DNA of 64,000 bases from CAWGYQ01 sp963817395 (GTDB lineage: Bacteria; Acidobacteriota; Vicinamibacteria; Vicinamibacterales; CAVPJW01), in assembly GCA_963817395.1 (NCBI GenBank), contig CAWFOC010000001.1, positions 1-64,000 on the forward strand, written 5' to 3'. A program made the position numbers and the translations under genes. A model generated the notes under the pieces. It was given only the letters and a program-made list of their open reading frames with translations. It ran no database searches and was not told the origin of the DNA. This document shows, in pieces, positions 47,921 through 56,716 of this stretch (position 1 is the first letter of the stretch; the number at the start of each line of letters is the position of its first letter).

Positions 47921-49148
47921 ATGGCTACAGGAACCACCGACCGCGACATCAAGCAATCCGACGAGACGCCCGTGACCGAACCAAAGGAACTCTCCCTGGT
48001 GCTTGGGGGGCCGCTCTATCAGTTCTGGCGGCGGACCCGCCTCTGCGGCGATGCGATGCAGTTGCTGCACCGCCGCATCCTCGTGTTCATGGGGCTGGCA
48101 TGGGTGCCGCTGCTGGTGCTGTCGGTCATGGAAGGGCGCGCGTGGGGTGACGCCGTCGCGCTGCCGTTCCTCTACGATGTCGAGTCGCACGCCCGCCTTC
48201 TGCTGGCGGTGCCGCTGTTGATCTTGGCGGAGGTGGTGCTCCACCGGCGCATGAGCCCAGTGGTGCCCCAGTTCGTGAGACGCGGCATCATCCCTCCGTC
48301 GGCCGTGCCATCGTTCAATGCGGCGATCAACTCGGCCATGCGCCTCCGTAATTCGATCTTGGCCGAGGTGCTTCTCATCGCATTCGTCTACGTTGTCGGG
48401 GTCGGCCTCCTCTGGCGGACGCAGGTCGCGTTCGACGTCCCGAGTTGGCAGGGCGACCCTGGTCGATGGGGTATGGAAGCCGTCGATGGCTGGCTGGTGG
48501 CTGGGCTTCGTAAGCCTGCCGCTCTTTCAGTTCCTGCTGCTCCGGTGGTACTTCCGGTTATTCATCTGGGCGCGATTCCTGTGGCAGGTGTCACGCCTGG
48601 AGTTGAAGTTCATGCCCGCCCATCCGGACCGGTGCGGGGGACTTGGCTTCCTTGGCGTGATCATTTACGCGTTCACGCCGCTGCTGCTGGCCCAGGGCGT
48701 GATGCTGGCAGGGATGATCGCCAACCGAATCTTTTACACTGGTGCGAGCCTGCCCGAATTCAAGGTGGAACTGATCGGCCTGGTGGCCGTGATGGTGTTC
48801 GCCGTCCTTGGCCCGCTGCTCGTGTTCACGATGAAACTCGAAGCCGCCAAGCGCGCGGGTCTCAGAGATCACGGCACGCTGGCGCACCGCTACGTGCGCG
48901 ACTACGACCTCAAATGGTTGCGCGGAGGCGCGCCGCCGGGGGAACAGCTGCTCGGCAGCACCGACATCCAGTCTCTGGCGGATTTGGGCAACAGCTTCGA
49001 CGTCGTGAAACAGATGCGCTGGGCGCCGTTTACCCTGACGACCGTGCTGCAGCTTGCCGTGACCACGCTGTTTCCCGTGCTGCCCCTGGCGCTGACAATG
49101 ATCTCGCTGGAGGAATTGCTCGAGCGTCTGCTCGCACTCGTGTTCTGA
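47921..49148 (+). pseudogene. Polytopic membrane protein, one frame break
   Basis: The joined product is ~408 residues with about six membrane segments. The first frame holds ILVFMGLAWVPLLVLSVMEG, then ARLLLAVPLLILAEVVLHRR and ILAEVLLIAFVYVVGVGLLW. It switches near 48490 to LGFVSLPLFQFLLLRWYFRL, then FLGVIIYAFTPLLLAQGVML and LAVTTLFPVLPLALTMISLE, ending at 49148. A soluble loop (LGSTDIQSLADLGNSFDVVK) precedes the last helix. Read in the first frame alone it gives a spurious 462-residue product to 49309. I do not recognise a named family, and the role is unknown. Confidence 0.7.
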
Positions 49149-49196
49149 CGACCGTCGTAGCCCGCGCGTCGAGAGACTCAACTCCCGGAGAACTCA

Positions 49197-50065
49197 ATGT
49201 CCTGGTTCGTCCTCGTCGCGCGCACCGTCCGGCCGGCTTCTCTCCTTCTGGCATCCGCCGGCGCGATCTCTGTTGTGGCCGCCCAGGTTCAGACCGTCGT
49301 CGATGCTGACCATGCCTTCCAACAGGCGCTCGCCCACAGAAATGCGACGCAGGCCATCAATCTGCTGGACGCCAACGTCGCCTGGACGGACGCGCAAGGA
49401 CGGACACTGAGGAAGAACGACATGGGCCGGACGCTGCCCGCCACGGCCCTGGCAACCGAAGCCGGCGCGTACGTCCGCCGCTTTCGATACGGAGACGTCG
49501 GCGTCGTGCAAGTCGACAAAGGCGAGGAGCATGTACTGCGTGTGTGGATCAACCGTTCGGACACATGGCGACTGCTGGTCTATCAGGAGGTGCGCTCACT
49601 GGCCCAGGCGCCGACGGTGACGCCCGGAACCGGCGCGGACTGCCTCAATCCCTGCCGCACGATTCCCTACGCACCCAAGAACGACGACGAGCGCGGGGTG
49701 ATCGCCGCGTATCAGGCGCTCGAGACGGCAGCGCACGGCGTGGATGTCGAGAACTGGGGCACCCACGTCGCCGACGAGTTCATCCTCGTCAGTTCGAACA
49801 GCAACCGCACGTTCGACAAGGCGGCCCGCCTCGAGGGCCTGCGCCGCGCGAGCAAGGGTGGTGTGTCGCCAACGAGCCTGCTGACCGCTGAGATGATTGG
49901 AACCGGGGGCGTTGTCGTGATGCGATCGCAGCACGAGCCGGACGCGGGCGATCGGCTCCGGATAACCCGGGTCTGGGTGCAGCGCAACGGCATCTGGCAA
50001 TCAACGCTCAGCTACCAGACGGCGATTCGTGCGGGGGTGCAGTTCCCAACGACAGATTTCAGTGA
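49197..50065 (+). CDS. DUF4440/SnoaL-like tandem-domain protein, secreted; C-terminus frame-broken
   Basis: CCGGAG lies before the ATG at 49197. A signal segment (SLLLASAGAISVVAAQ) leads to two NTF2-like domains: DADHAFQQALAHRNATQAIN onward, and YQALETAAHGVDVENWGTHV onward, each ending with a WR/WQ strand (DTWRLLVYQE; GIWQSTLSYQT). In the given frame the coding runs to 50288 across the convergent glycosyltransferase gene with an Arg/Gly-rich tail. A GGGGG run at 50033-50037 separates that frame from one that continues GAVPNDRFQ and stops at 50065. The shorter end is preferred because it avoids ~200 bases of overlap. Confidence 0.7.
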
Positions 50066-50082
50066 GACTCTTTGGGGGCGCG

Positions 50083-51906
50083 TCAACGGCTGGACGCACC
50101 ATCGGCGGGCGATGCTCGGTCGACAACCCGATGGTGCGGCAGGTGGGACGGGATCGGCCGCGCGTGGAGCGGGACGTCAGCGTGCAGCAGGCGCTCGGCG
50201 TCGTAGATGCGGTAGTGCCCCGCCAGTTCGAAAGGCTGGTTCTCGAGGGGCACGTAGCGGGCGAGACGCGGTGAGTCCACGACTGTGACGGCCACCAGCG
50301 TGCCCGGCGCTGGCTCGCGCTCGGGCACCTGCGCGCCCGACAAGTGGAGCACGCGATCGGCGGTGAGGCCGCGTCGCAACGCGGGATCGAGGTAGAACAC
50401 CAGCGATCCCGGGCGTTGCTCGACCAGCCACAGCTCCGGCGGGAATTGCGCCGAGCGGTTGATCGTCTCGGCCAAATCGCGCGCGGTCGTGACGTTCGCC
50501 ACCGGTGGCATCACTATCGCGAGTAACACGGCGATCGACGCCGCAGTCAGAGTGGCGCCGAGCGCTGCGGCCTTGTCCGGTCGACGTGACGCCAGACGCG
50601 CCGCGGTCCACCAGCCGACGGCGATGGTCAGGGCCACGACCCACATCCATGGCACGTGCGGGACCGGGAACTTTGCCGGCGCGAACACGAGCGCCGCGGG
50701 GAGGATCAGGGCGCCGATGCCGGCCTGCACGACGCGCATCCGCGCAAACCAGCGAGAGGGATGTTGTTCCCCCGCTCGAGCCACGCGAGCCACGCCACCG
50801 CCGCCAGCAGAGCAATCGCCGGGAACACCGGCAGCCCGTAGGTGAGCAGCTTCGATTTCGCCAGGCTGAGGAACAGCGTCCCTGTCAGCAGCAGGCTCCA
50901 TCCGAGACGCGTGGCGTCGGCGAACCGCTGGTCCGTGGCGTTGTCCCGCGCGCGGGGCCGGAAACGGGCGAGCGAGAACGGCGCGTAGAGAATCCACGGC
51001 AGGCCGCCGCCGAGAACGACCGGCAGGTAGTAGTGCCACACCGCTCTGCCGTGGCGCTGCGTCGTGGTGAGGGCCCCGAGCACATGGCGCTCGAACAGGT
51101 AGTAATTCAGGTAGCCAGGGTGCGCGTGTTCCATCGCCAGGAAGGACGGCGCCGCGACGGCCGCCGCGAGCGCGAGCGCCAGCACACCGCCAAGGACGAC
51201 CACGACCGTGAGGCGGCGCTCGAGGAGGCACACGGTGGCGTGCGCCAGGCCAACGATCGCCACGCCGGAGAGCCCCTTGGTGACCATCGCGAGCCCGAGA
51301 CACACGCCGGCGGCCAAAGACCAGGCGAGCACGGTGACCGCACGCGGGCTCCGTGCAGCGCGCCAGAAGGCGAGCAGCGCTCCGTTGCTGAACGGCACGA
51401 GCGCCAGATCGTGCACCGGCACTTGCATCAGGCCGATGGGCAGCGCCAGCGTGGCGTAGAAGATGCCTGCGAGCCATCCGCCGCGCCTCCCGAGGATCGT
51501 TCCGGCCAGCAACCCGGTGGTGATCGCGCCGAGCAGGCCGAAGGCCAGCCCGGGAGCGCGCACGGCCGCTTCGGAGAACCCCAGCACCTGGAGCGAGCCC
51601 GCGAGCGCCCAGAAGAAGAACACGGGCTTGTCGGGAAACGGCTCCCCGAGAAACCGCGGCGTGATGTAGTCGCCGCGCTCCACCATCTCCTGTGCGATGG
51701 CCGCGTGGAGGCCCTCGTCCGGATCGATCAGCGGGTGGTGCAACGTGAGCGGGAAGACGAAGAGCGCAACGCCGAGGAGGAACAGAGAGGCGAAGAGGGC
51801 CGGGGAACTGCCCTCGCTTTGGCGAGGGCAGAGGCAGCCACCCTTCCGCCGGTTGCGCGGCTGGGGACGTCGGCGGCGGATTGCGTTTCACGTCTGGGAG
51901 CGACAT
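50083..51906 (-). pseudogene. GT-C (ArnT/PMT-like) glycosyltransferase, two frame breaks
   Basis: The membrane protein of ~607 residues starts at the ATG at 51906 in one frame and switches near 51800 to LFLLGVALFVFPLTLHHPLI. It then holds the catalytic DPDEGLHAAIAQEMVERGDY and GEPFPDKPVFFFW. The DPDE acidic pair and the FPDKP loop are the ArnT/dolichyl-mannosyltransferase signature. Later helices include LAGVCLGL-like segments and GLPVFPAIALLAAVAWLAWL. Near 50750 it shifts to RMRVVQAGIGALILPAALVF and ends at 50083 with a C-terminal soluble domain (VEQRPGSLVFYLDPALRRGL). It is likely to transfer a sugar from a polyprenyl donor to lipid or protein in the periplasm. Confidence 0.75.
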
Positions 51907-51944
51907 CTCCGCAGTTCCCCGGACGTCAGCGGGTCTGCCCGCGT

Positions 51945-52853
51945 TCACTCCAGGCGGGGCCCCTCCACGGGAGCTTTCCCACCCATCACGTTGGCGACCG
52001 ACCGCGTCGGATTCAACAACAGCGCCAGCGTGTTGCCCCAGTACAGGTGGTTGCGTTTCACGCGATCGATGATGTGGAGCCGAGCGGCGTCCTCGACGAC
52101 GGAGAACAACAAGCCGATCCCTGGCGTGACGAAGAAGTCGCACCACGTCATCTGGCCCGGCTTCAGGCCGACGTTGCCGATGGAGGCTTCCGACAGCGGC
52201 CCAATCTCGAAGTTCACGCTGTAGATGAACGAGTAGATGCCTTGAGCACCTTTCGCCTTCCAGTAGCGACCGCTGGCGCCAATCGGCGTCTCCTGCGACG
52301 CGCGGTGGTTGTTGGCAAAGACGAATGCCGAAGTTGACCCCATCAAAGGGTGCCACAGGTAGTTCGTCGTCCGCCTGTCCCCATCGTCCCAGCAGCAGAG
52401 GGTGCTGACCGATTCGAACCACTCCTCGAAGAACGGCCCCGTCTGGAGAGCTTCGAGGTTGCCCTCTTCGAAGGTGATTCGATACGCCTGCTGGACGATC
52501 AGCAGGACGAAGGAGTCCCGGAGGAGGCTGCGCCAGGCAATCGATCCCGTCTCCGGGGACGGCGTGGTCGCAGGGACCACCGACTGGATCGAATCGAGAA
52601 GCGCGAACGCGGTGGAGTGACCAGCCCTAGGAAGCTTTGGCGGCGAAAGGGACGACTCCGGTGTGAAGATCCCGCGGAATGCCCGATGGACCTCCGCCCG
52701 CGCCGGCACTGGCGAATCCGCTTCGTTCAACACGCCGACGAGCGGCGGTGGCGACGCGGGGTCCTGCGCCGTTGCGGTTCGAGCACCGGAAAAAACGAGC
52801 AGAGCCCCGAGGCCAACGCGCCCCGTGAGCATCCACGCACGCTGAAGAATCAA
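51945..52853 (-). CDS. Exported hypothetical protein
   Basis: A TTG at 52853, preceded by GGGGGA, gives 302 residues starting ILQRAWMLTGRVGLGALLVF, a signal-like segment. The open frame continues to 52898 and an ATG lies at 52832, so the start is uncertain. Conserved-looking text includes RSLLRDSFVLLIVQQAYRIT, then NYLWHPLMGSTSAFVFANNH and FVTPGIGLLFSVVEDAARLH. This has the feel of a DUF3943-type outer-membrane protein, but I cannot confirm it. It precedes the glycosyltransferase on the same strand with 38 bases between. Confidence 0.55.
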   Translation of the reverse strand: MILQRAWMLTGRVGLGALLVFSGARTATAQDPASPPPLVGVLNEADSPVPARAEVHRAFRGIFTPESSLSPPKLPRAGHSTAFALLDSIQSVVPATTPSPETGSIAWRSLLRDSFVLLIVQQAYRITFEEGNLEALQTGPFFEEWFESVSTLCCWDDGDRRTTNYLWHPLMGSTSAFVFANNHRASQETPIGASGRYWKAKGAQGIYSFIYSVNFEIGPLSEASIGNVGLKPGQMTWCDFFVTPGIGLLFSVVEDAARLHIIDRVKRNHLYWGNTLALLLNPTRSVANVMGGKAPVEGPRLE

Positions 52854-52967
52854 TGTTCCCCCGTGTTCAACGAATGAGCAGCCATAGACTAAGCGCAACC
52901 TGACGATCTGCCAAGTGACCCTTTGGTGCCGACATGCTCGAGTGGGATGAGCGTGCCCGCAATGCCG

Positions 52968-53969
52968 CTACGCCGTTCGCTGGCCGTTCACGGTCGCCTT
53001 CCACCACCGCTCGTATCTGGGCGCGAGCCACAGGGTCCACGGCACGAGGAACATGCCTGCCAGCAGATCCACCACCCAGTGGTGGCGCAGGTAGACCGTG
53101 GACGTGAGCAGCACGAGCACGAACACGAGCAGAATCGGGAAGTACCAGCGGCAGTACTTCCACGCGTAGTACAGGCTGAGGCAGCTGACGGCCGAATGCA
53201 GGCTGGGGAACGCCGCGCGCGCCGCGTGGTTCGGCATCATCGCGATCAAGTGCTCCTGGAAGTTCGTGATGGGCCCGCCGCGGAGCGTCACCTGGAACAG
53301 ACCGAGCGACGCGTAGTACAGACGCGGCGGCGCGGCGGGCAGGAGCACGTAGAGGACGTAACCGGTGTAGAAGCAGACAATGATGCCGAGCAGCACGGTG
53401 CGCGCCTCGTTCCGTCGGCCACTGAACCAGAGGATCAGCACGACCGACGGCGCGACGAGGTAGAAGTTCGCGTAGAAGGCGTTGAAGAACTCGGTTCGCG
53501 CCGGTGTGATGTACGCCTCAGCCCAGAGGACCGGCTGACCCCCGAAGATCCACTCCTCGATCGCCGACAAATACGCGTGAATGTCGTGCGTGTTCACATA
53601 CCTCACAGTGTCGTGCAGGTTCGTGTACACCGCGATGCACATGACGAAGGGGAGGAACGTCCGGACGAACTCCGCCGTCGCGAGCCACCGGCGCGAGCCC
53701 TGTCGTCGCCGGAGCGTCCGCTCGAGCCAGGGCAGGATGGCGGCCAATCCGACGACCACCGCGAGGCGCAGCAGGCCGCCCCGGATGCGCCGCGAGTTGA
53801 TCTGCTGCTGATAGAGGTCGACATTGGCGTAAATGGTGAGGACCGCGGAGGCGACAAACGCGATGGCGAGCAGTCCCTCCTCCGGCCGCAGGCGCTGGAA
53901 GACGGTAGTCAGCCGGGACCTTCGCGTCGACACCTCGTGCACGAGGGAATCATAGTGCGTGATGGACAA
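52968..53969 (-). CDS. PAP2-family lipid phosphatase/synthase-like membrane protein
   Basis: The product is up to 333 residues with a TTG start. About six membrane segments are seen: EGLLAIAFVASAVLTIYANV, GLLRLAVVVGLAAILPWLE, FYANFYLVAPSVVLILWF, IVCFYTGYVLYVLLPAA and two near the end. The PAP2 catalytic blocks are present in adapted form: AAFPSLHSAVSC (usual SGH region) and RHHWVVDLLAGMFL (HxxxxD). This arrangement is found in inositol-phosphoceramide-synthase-like enzymes as well as lipid phosphatases. It may dephosphorylate polyprenyl diphosphate or transfer a phospho-head-group. Confidence 0.8.
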   Translation of the reverse strand: MSITHYDSLVHEVSTRRSRLTTVFQRLRPEEGLLAIAFVASAVLTIYANVDLYQQQINSRRIRGGLLRLAVVVGLAAILPWLERTLRRRQGSRRWLATAEFVRTFLPFVMCIAVYTNLHDTVRYVNTHDIHAYLSAIEEWIFGGQPVLWAEAYITPARTEFFNAFYANFYLVAPSVVLILWFSGRRNEARTVLLGIIVCFYTGYVLYVLLPAAPPRLYYASLGLFQVTLRGGPITNFQEHLIAMMPNHAARAAFPSLHSAVSCLSLYYAWKYCRWYFPILLVFVLVLLTSTVYLRHHWVVDLLAGMFLVPWTLWLAPRYERWWKATVNGQRTA

Positions 53970-54084
53970 GCCTTCGGCACGACTCTCCGGTTTCGCACTC
54001 AGGGCGGCGACGCGCCCGTCCTCGGTCTGCGATAGCGGAAGGAAGCCAGCCGGAATCAGAAGTGACCGAGGAACAGGTGCGTCC

Positions 54085-54260
54085 GGTCACCGGAGTTCCT
54101 CGAGGTTGAAGTGACCGCCCGAGATCGGGCCGAGCGAGTGCGCACCCGTCACCACCGTGAGACCGAAGCCAGTGACACGCCGAGCAATCCGATGCCGACG
54201 TCGGGAAACGGCACACTCCTTGGCTGCGTGAAATCGAGCGAGTGAACCGGCGGGAACTTC
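54085..54260 (-). pseudogene. Degraded aquaporin (AqpZ-like) fragment
   Basis: On the minus strand, one frame reads FPDVGIGLLGVSLA and another continues FGLTVVTGAHSLGPISGGHF with N following. Together these match the AqpZ pattern of a first half-helix followed by the pore-lining loop with its NPA motif (HFNPAV), but after HFN the sequence departs to LEELR. There is no intact frame and no start. It looks like a real relic of an aquaporin gene, about 60 codons long. The rest of 53970-54393 holds nothing I recognise. Confidence 0.5.
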
Positions 54261-54393
54261 TCGCCGCCAGGTGAGTGGCCGCGATGGCAATGCGGGTCGA
54301 TGCGCCGGCGCAGCCTGCGCCTACACCCGAGATCGTCGGAATCAAGAGGCTCCCGGGGCGATCACGGTGGACCGCCCCGGCCGTAACCCCGCC

Positions 54394-54951
54394 TTACTGG
54401 CCGCGCTCGACCGACAGCAGCACCGCTTCTGTCCAGACGATGTCGACCTTGTCGCCGACCTTCACCTTGGCGAGAGCCTCTTTGTCCTGCACTTTGGACG
54501 TGTACTTCCAGCCGTTCGGCCCGGTGAAGGAGATCGACGGCACCTTCATGTCGATGGCGGCGATCGTGGCCGTGATCGTCCGTTGCTTGGCTGCCGTGCC
54601 ACCGGGCAGGAGCAGGTCGGAATACGTCGTGGTCATGGGCTTTGTCTTGGTGTCCGCGTCCGGCTCGCCGGGCTGCTTCAACCGGACGACGACGTTCTCG
54701 TAGTACCGGGCGTTGACCTTGTCGCCGATCTTGATCTCCTCGAACCGCTTGATTTCCGGGCCTGCCCAGGTCGTCACGAAGGTCCCATCCGATTTCTTGA
54801 GCGTGATCGTGCGCGTCGAGGCTTCGATGGCCTCGACGGTGGCTGTCTCCGTTCTCGTCTCTGAACTGACGGTCCTGGACTGGGCCATGACTGTCTGCGC
54901 CATCGCCATCAGAACCACCGCTGCCATGATTCGTACGACAAACCGTTTCAT
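54394..54951 (-). CDS. Exported hypothetical protein, DUF5666-like
   Basis: The ATG at 54951, after AGGAGGACAC, gives 185 residues with a signal peptide (RIMAAVVLMAMAQTVMAQ). Two repeats of a small beta domain are visible: TATVEAIEASTRTITLKKSD with EIKIGDKVNARYYENVVVRL, and TITATIAAIDMKVPSISFTG with KVKVGDKVDIVWTEAVLLSV. Each ends in the GDKV strand seen in DUF5666/OB-like proteins. The function is unknown. It lies in a run of secreted proteins on the same strand as the sortase. Confidence 0.7.
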   Translation of the reverse strand: MKRFVVRIMAAVVLMAMAQTVMAQSRTVSSETRTETATVEAIEASTRTITLKKSDGTFVTTWAGPEIKRFEEIKIGDKVNARYYENVVVRLKQPGEPDADTKTKPMTTTYSDLLLPGGTAAKQRTITATIAAIDMKVPSISFTGPNGWKYTSKVQDKEALAKVKVGDKVDIVWTEAVLLSVERGQ

Positions 54952-55140
54952 GTGTCCTCCTGGTCCAACCTTGACGCGCGTTCGGCGCCCTATGTCGTGC
55001 CTCGATGGATTTCTGCGCGACCGAAGCGCCCTCGCCGATCGGAGGGTCGACGGCATGTGCAGCGGATCACCCTGGTGGGCGCCTCGCGCGAAGCTGCAGA
55101 CCGCGTGCCGTGCGCGGAGAAGAAAGTAGAGTCAATCAGG

Positions 55141-55704
55141 CTAATTGGGCGTGATCTTGGCGATCTTGTTGCCTTGTATTCCGAGGCCCGCCATCAGTCC
55201 CTTCTGTCCGAAGACGAAGGCGTACACATCGTCCTTCATCGTCGTCGTCGTGGTGGTCTTCGCCATGCCCTCGTCTACCAGGACGACGCTCGGGCCGACG
55301 CCGACCTCGAAACCATCCTTGTTGTCCAGCTGCGCGAGCGCCTTTGCGTTCATGAAGATCATCGCGTAGCCGTACTGCTGGCCGCCCGCCTGCAACCCGA
55401 ACGAAGCGCCCGTCGTTTTGTAATAGGCAGTCGCGGTCCCACCCTTCAACAGAGCGCCCTCGCCGTACTGCCCGCCGATTCCGAGGCCGGCCTTCGTGAC
55501 CTTGGGGAAGACCAGAATGGCATGCGCCTTCGGCCCGAGTTCCTTCGCCAGCGGCGCGCTGGCGTACAGCTGCTGCAAGGCCGCCTGCGACGTGCTTGCG
55601 AGCTCGGCCGCCGCTGTCTTTCCCTTGTCCTGAGCGACTGATGGGTGTGCCGCACAAATGAGTGCGGCGCCTGCGAGAGCGCCCGCCATCCACGTCCTTG
55701 TCAT
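55141..55704 (-). CDS. SYLF/YSC84-like secreted lipid-binding protein
   Basis: From the ATG at 55704 the product is 187 residues with a signal peptide (AGALAGAALICAAHPSVA). It has the YSC84/SYLF features: AHAILVFPKVTKAGLGIGGQ and YGEGALLKGG, then TGASFGLQAGGQQYGYAMIF and VGVGPSVVLVDEGMAKTTT, with KDDVYAFVFGQKGLMAGLGI last. SYLF domains bind membranes, especially phosphoinositides in eukaryotes; in bacteria they are exported and of unknown role. It belongs to the group of exported proteins between 54.4 and 56.7 kb. Confidence 0.85.
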   Translation of the reverse strand: MTRTWMAGALAGAALICAAHPSVAQDKGKTAAAELASTSQAALQQLYASAPLAKELGPKAHAILVFPKVTKAGLGIGGQYGEGALLKGGTATAYYKTTGASFGLQAGGQQYGYAMIFMNAKALAQLDNKDGFEVGVGPSVVLVDEGMAKTTTTTTMKDDVYAFVFGQKGLMAGLGIQGNKIAKITPN

Positions 55705-55840
55705 TTCATGCCCCTTGGGACCCTGGATCGAAGGATTCACGGGTCCATGTTTCGAGGGTTACCCGTCCGCCGACCCGTCACCCGATTGCTGCCGCGAGGC
55801 GGCGCTCGAAGACACACGCCCCGGGCTTGAACACCGCGTG

Positions 55841-55871
55841 GGGCCGCGCGCATCCAGGACGCGCGCGGCCC
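55841..55871 (-). terminator. Perfect 11-bp GC-rich stem-loop after the LPRTAS protein gene
   Basis: GGGCCGCGCGC (55841-55851) pairs perfectly with GCGCGCGGCCC (55861-55871) around a 9-base loop. It begins 20 bases after the minus-strand stop at 55892. The lack of a U-run is common in GC-rich genomes. Confidence 0.55.
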
Positions 55872-55891
55872 GGCGGCGATGAGCGAATCTG

Positions 55892-56683
55892 CTAGCGCGT
55901 CGCGCGACGCCGCCCGATGGTGAGGCCCAGCCCCGCCAGGAGCGAAGCCAAGCCCGTCAGCCCAAGAATCGGTAGAGGGCTGGCAGTCCTGGGCAGTCTC
56001 CTGGGCTCAGCGCCTGAGGCCGCCGCACCCGACTCGGACCCCGATCCCGCGGCTCCCGCCGCCGCCCCTGCCGCCGCCGCGGCTGCAGGCCTGGCAGCGG
56101 ACGAGGTTCCACCGGCCGCGGGCATGCCGGCACTGGCACCGCTCTTGGCAAGCGTCGCCTGCACTTCCTGCTCCGTCATGACCTTTGGCGGGTGTGTCGT
56201 GACGATGGTGGCCGAGACCCGATTATTGGGACGAAGGTCCGTGATGTTCACAGGCACGCCATCGCGCGTGATCCTGATGTTGCGCTTGGTGACGTCGGCC
56301 TCCGAGAACATCCTGATGGTGTTGTCGTCGGTGTTGCGAACGATGATGCTGCTGCCTGTGTTCTGCATCACGATCCCGTTCCTCACCTCGGTCACGGTCA
56401 CGGGGGTCACGGTCGTCCTCGTGGTGATGGTGGCGGTGCCTGCCATGCCAGGCTTCAGTTCCTGCACCGACAGCATCTTCCCATCGACGTTGAACCGGAA
56501 GTCGGCGGGCACGGTAATTTCCCTCGTGCCTTCGGGGAGGGTGACAACGAGCTGGTTCCCCGTTACTGAAATGACCTGAAACTTCTTGGTCTCCGATGTG
56601 GCTGTCGTCTGCGCCAAGCTGACGGCGGCCGTCAGGCACACGAGCGCACCACATAACACAAGCCGAATCGCTGCACGCGTCAT
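55892..56683 (-). CDS. Secreted protein with LPXTG-like (LPRTAS) sortase signal
   Basis: The ATG at 56683 has AGGAGGCGTT upstream. The 263-residue product opens with a signal peptide (LVLCGALVCLTAAVSLAQ). It has a beta-rich central part with FNVDGKMLSVQELKPGMAGT and NDRRPNN-like turns, then an Ala/Gly/Ser-rich linker (about 190-228). The C-terminus is a complete sorting signal: LPRTAS at 230-235, a hydrophobic stretch (PILGLTGLASLLAGLGLTI) and an RRR tail. The sortase gene is the next one upstream on the same strand, 34 bases away, so this is very probably its substrate. In a Gram-negative cell the attachment target is unknown. Confidence 0.85.
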   Translation of the reverse strand: MTRAAIRLVLCGALVCLTAAVSLAQTTATSETKKFQVISVTGNQLVVTLPEGTREITVPADFRFNVDGKMLSVQELKPGMAGTATITTRTTVTPVTVTEVRNGIVMQNTGSSIIVRNTDDNTIRMFSEADVTKRNIRITRDGVPVNITDLRPNNRVSATIVTTHPPKVMTEQEVQATLAKSGASAGMPAAGGTSSAARPAAAAAAGAAAGAAGSGSESGAAASGAEPRRLPRTASPLPILGLTGLASLLAGLGLTIGRRRATR

Positions 56684-56716
56684 AACGCCTCCTGTTTGTC
56701 TCGTTTCCAAGTTCCC

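Noticed and set aside
47921..49309. 462-residue product of the membrane-protein gene
   Set aside because: After about 48490 the frame gives Arg/Gly-rich nonsense, while another frame continues with clear membrane helices.
50505..52337. 610-codon open frame on the plus strand
   Set aside because: It is antisense to the GT-C glycosyltransferase, whose membrane helices and DPDE motif are unmistakable; the plus-strand product is Arg/Glu/Gln-rich with no family features.
50083..52422. A single 779-residue minus-strand protein
   Set aside because: Only its C-terminal third is genuine glycosyltransferase. The middle is out of frame with the conserved helices, and the N-terminal part overlaps another gene.
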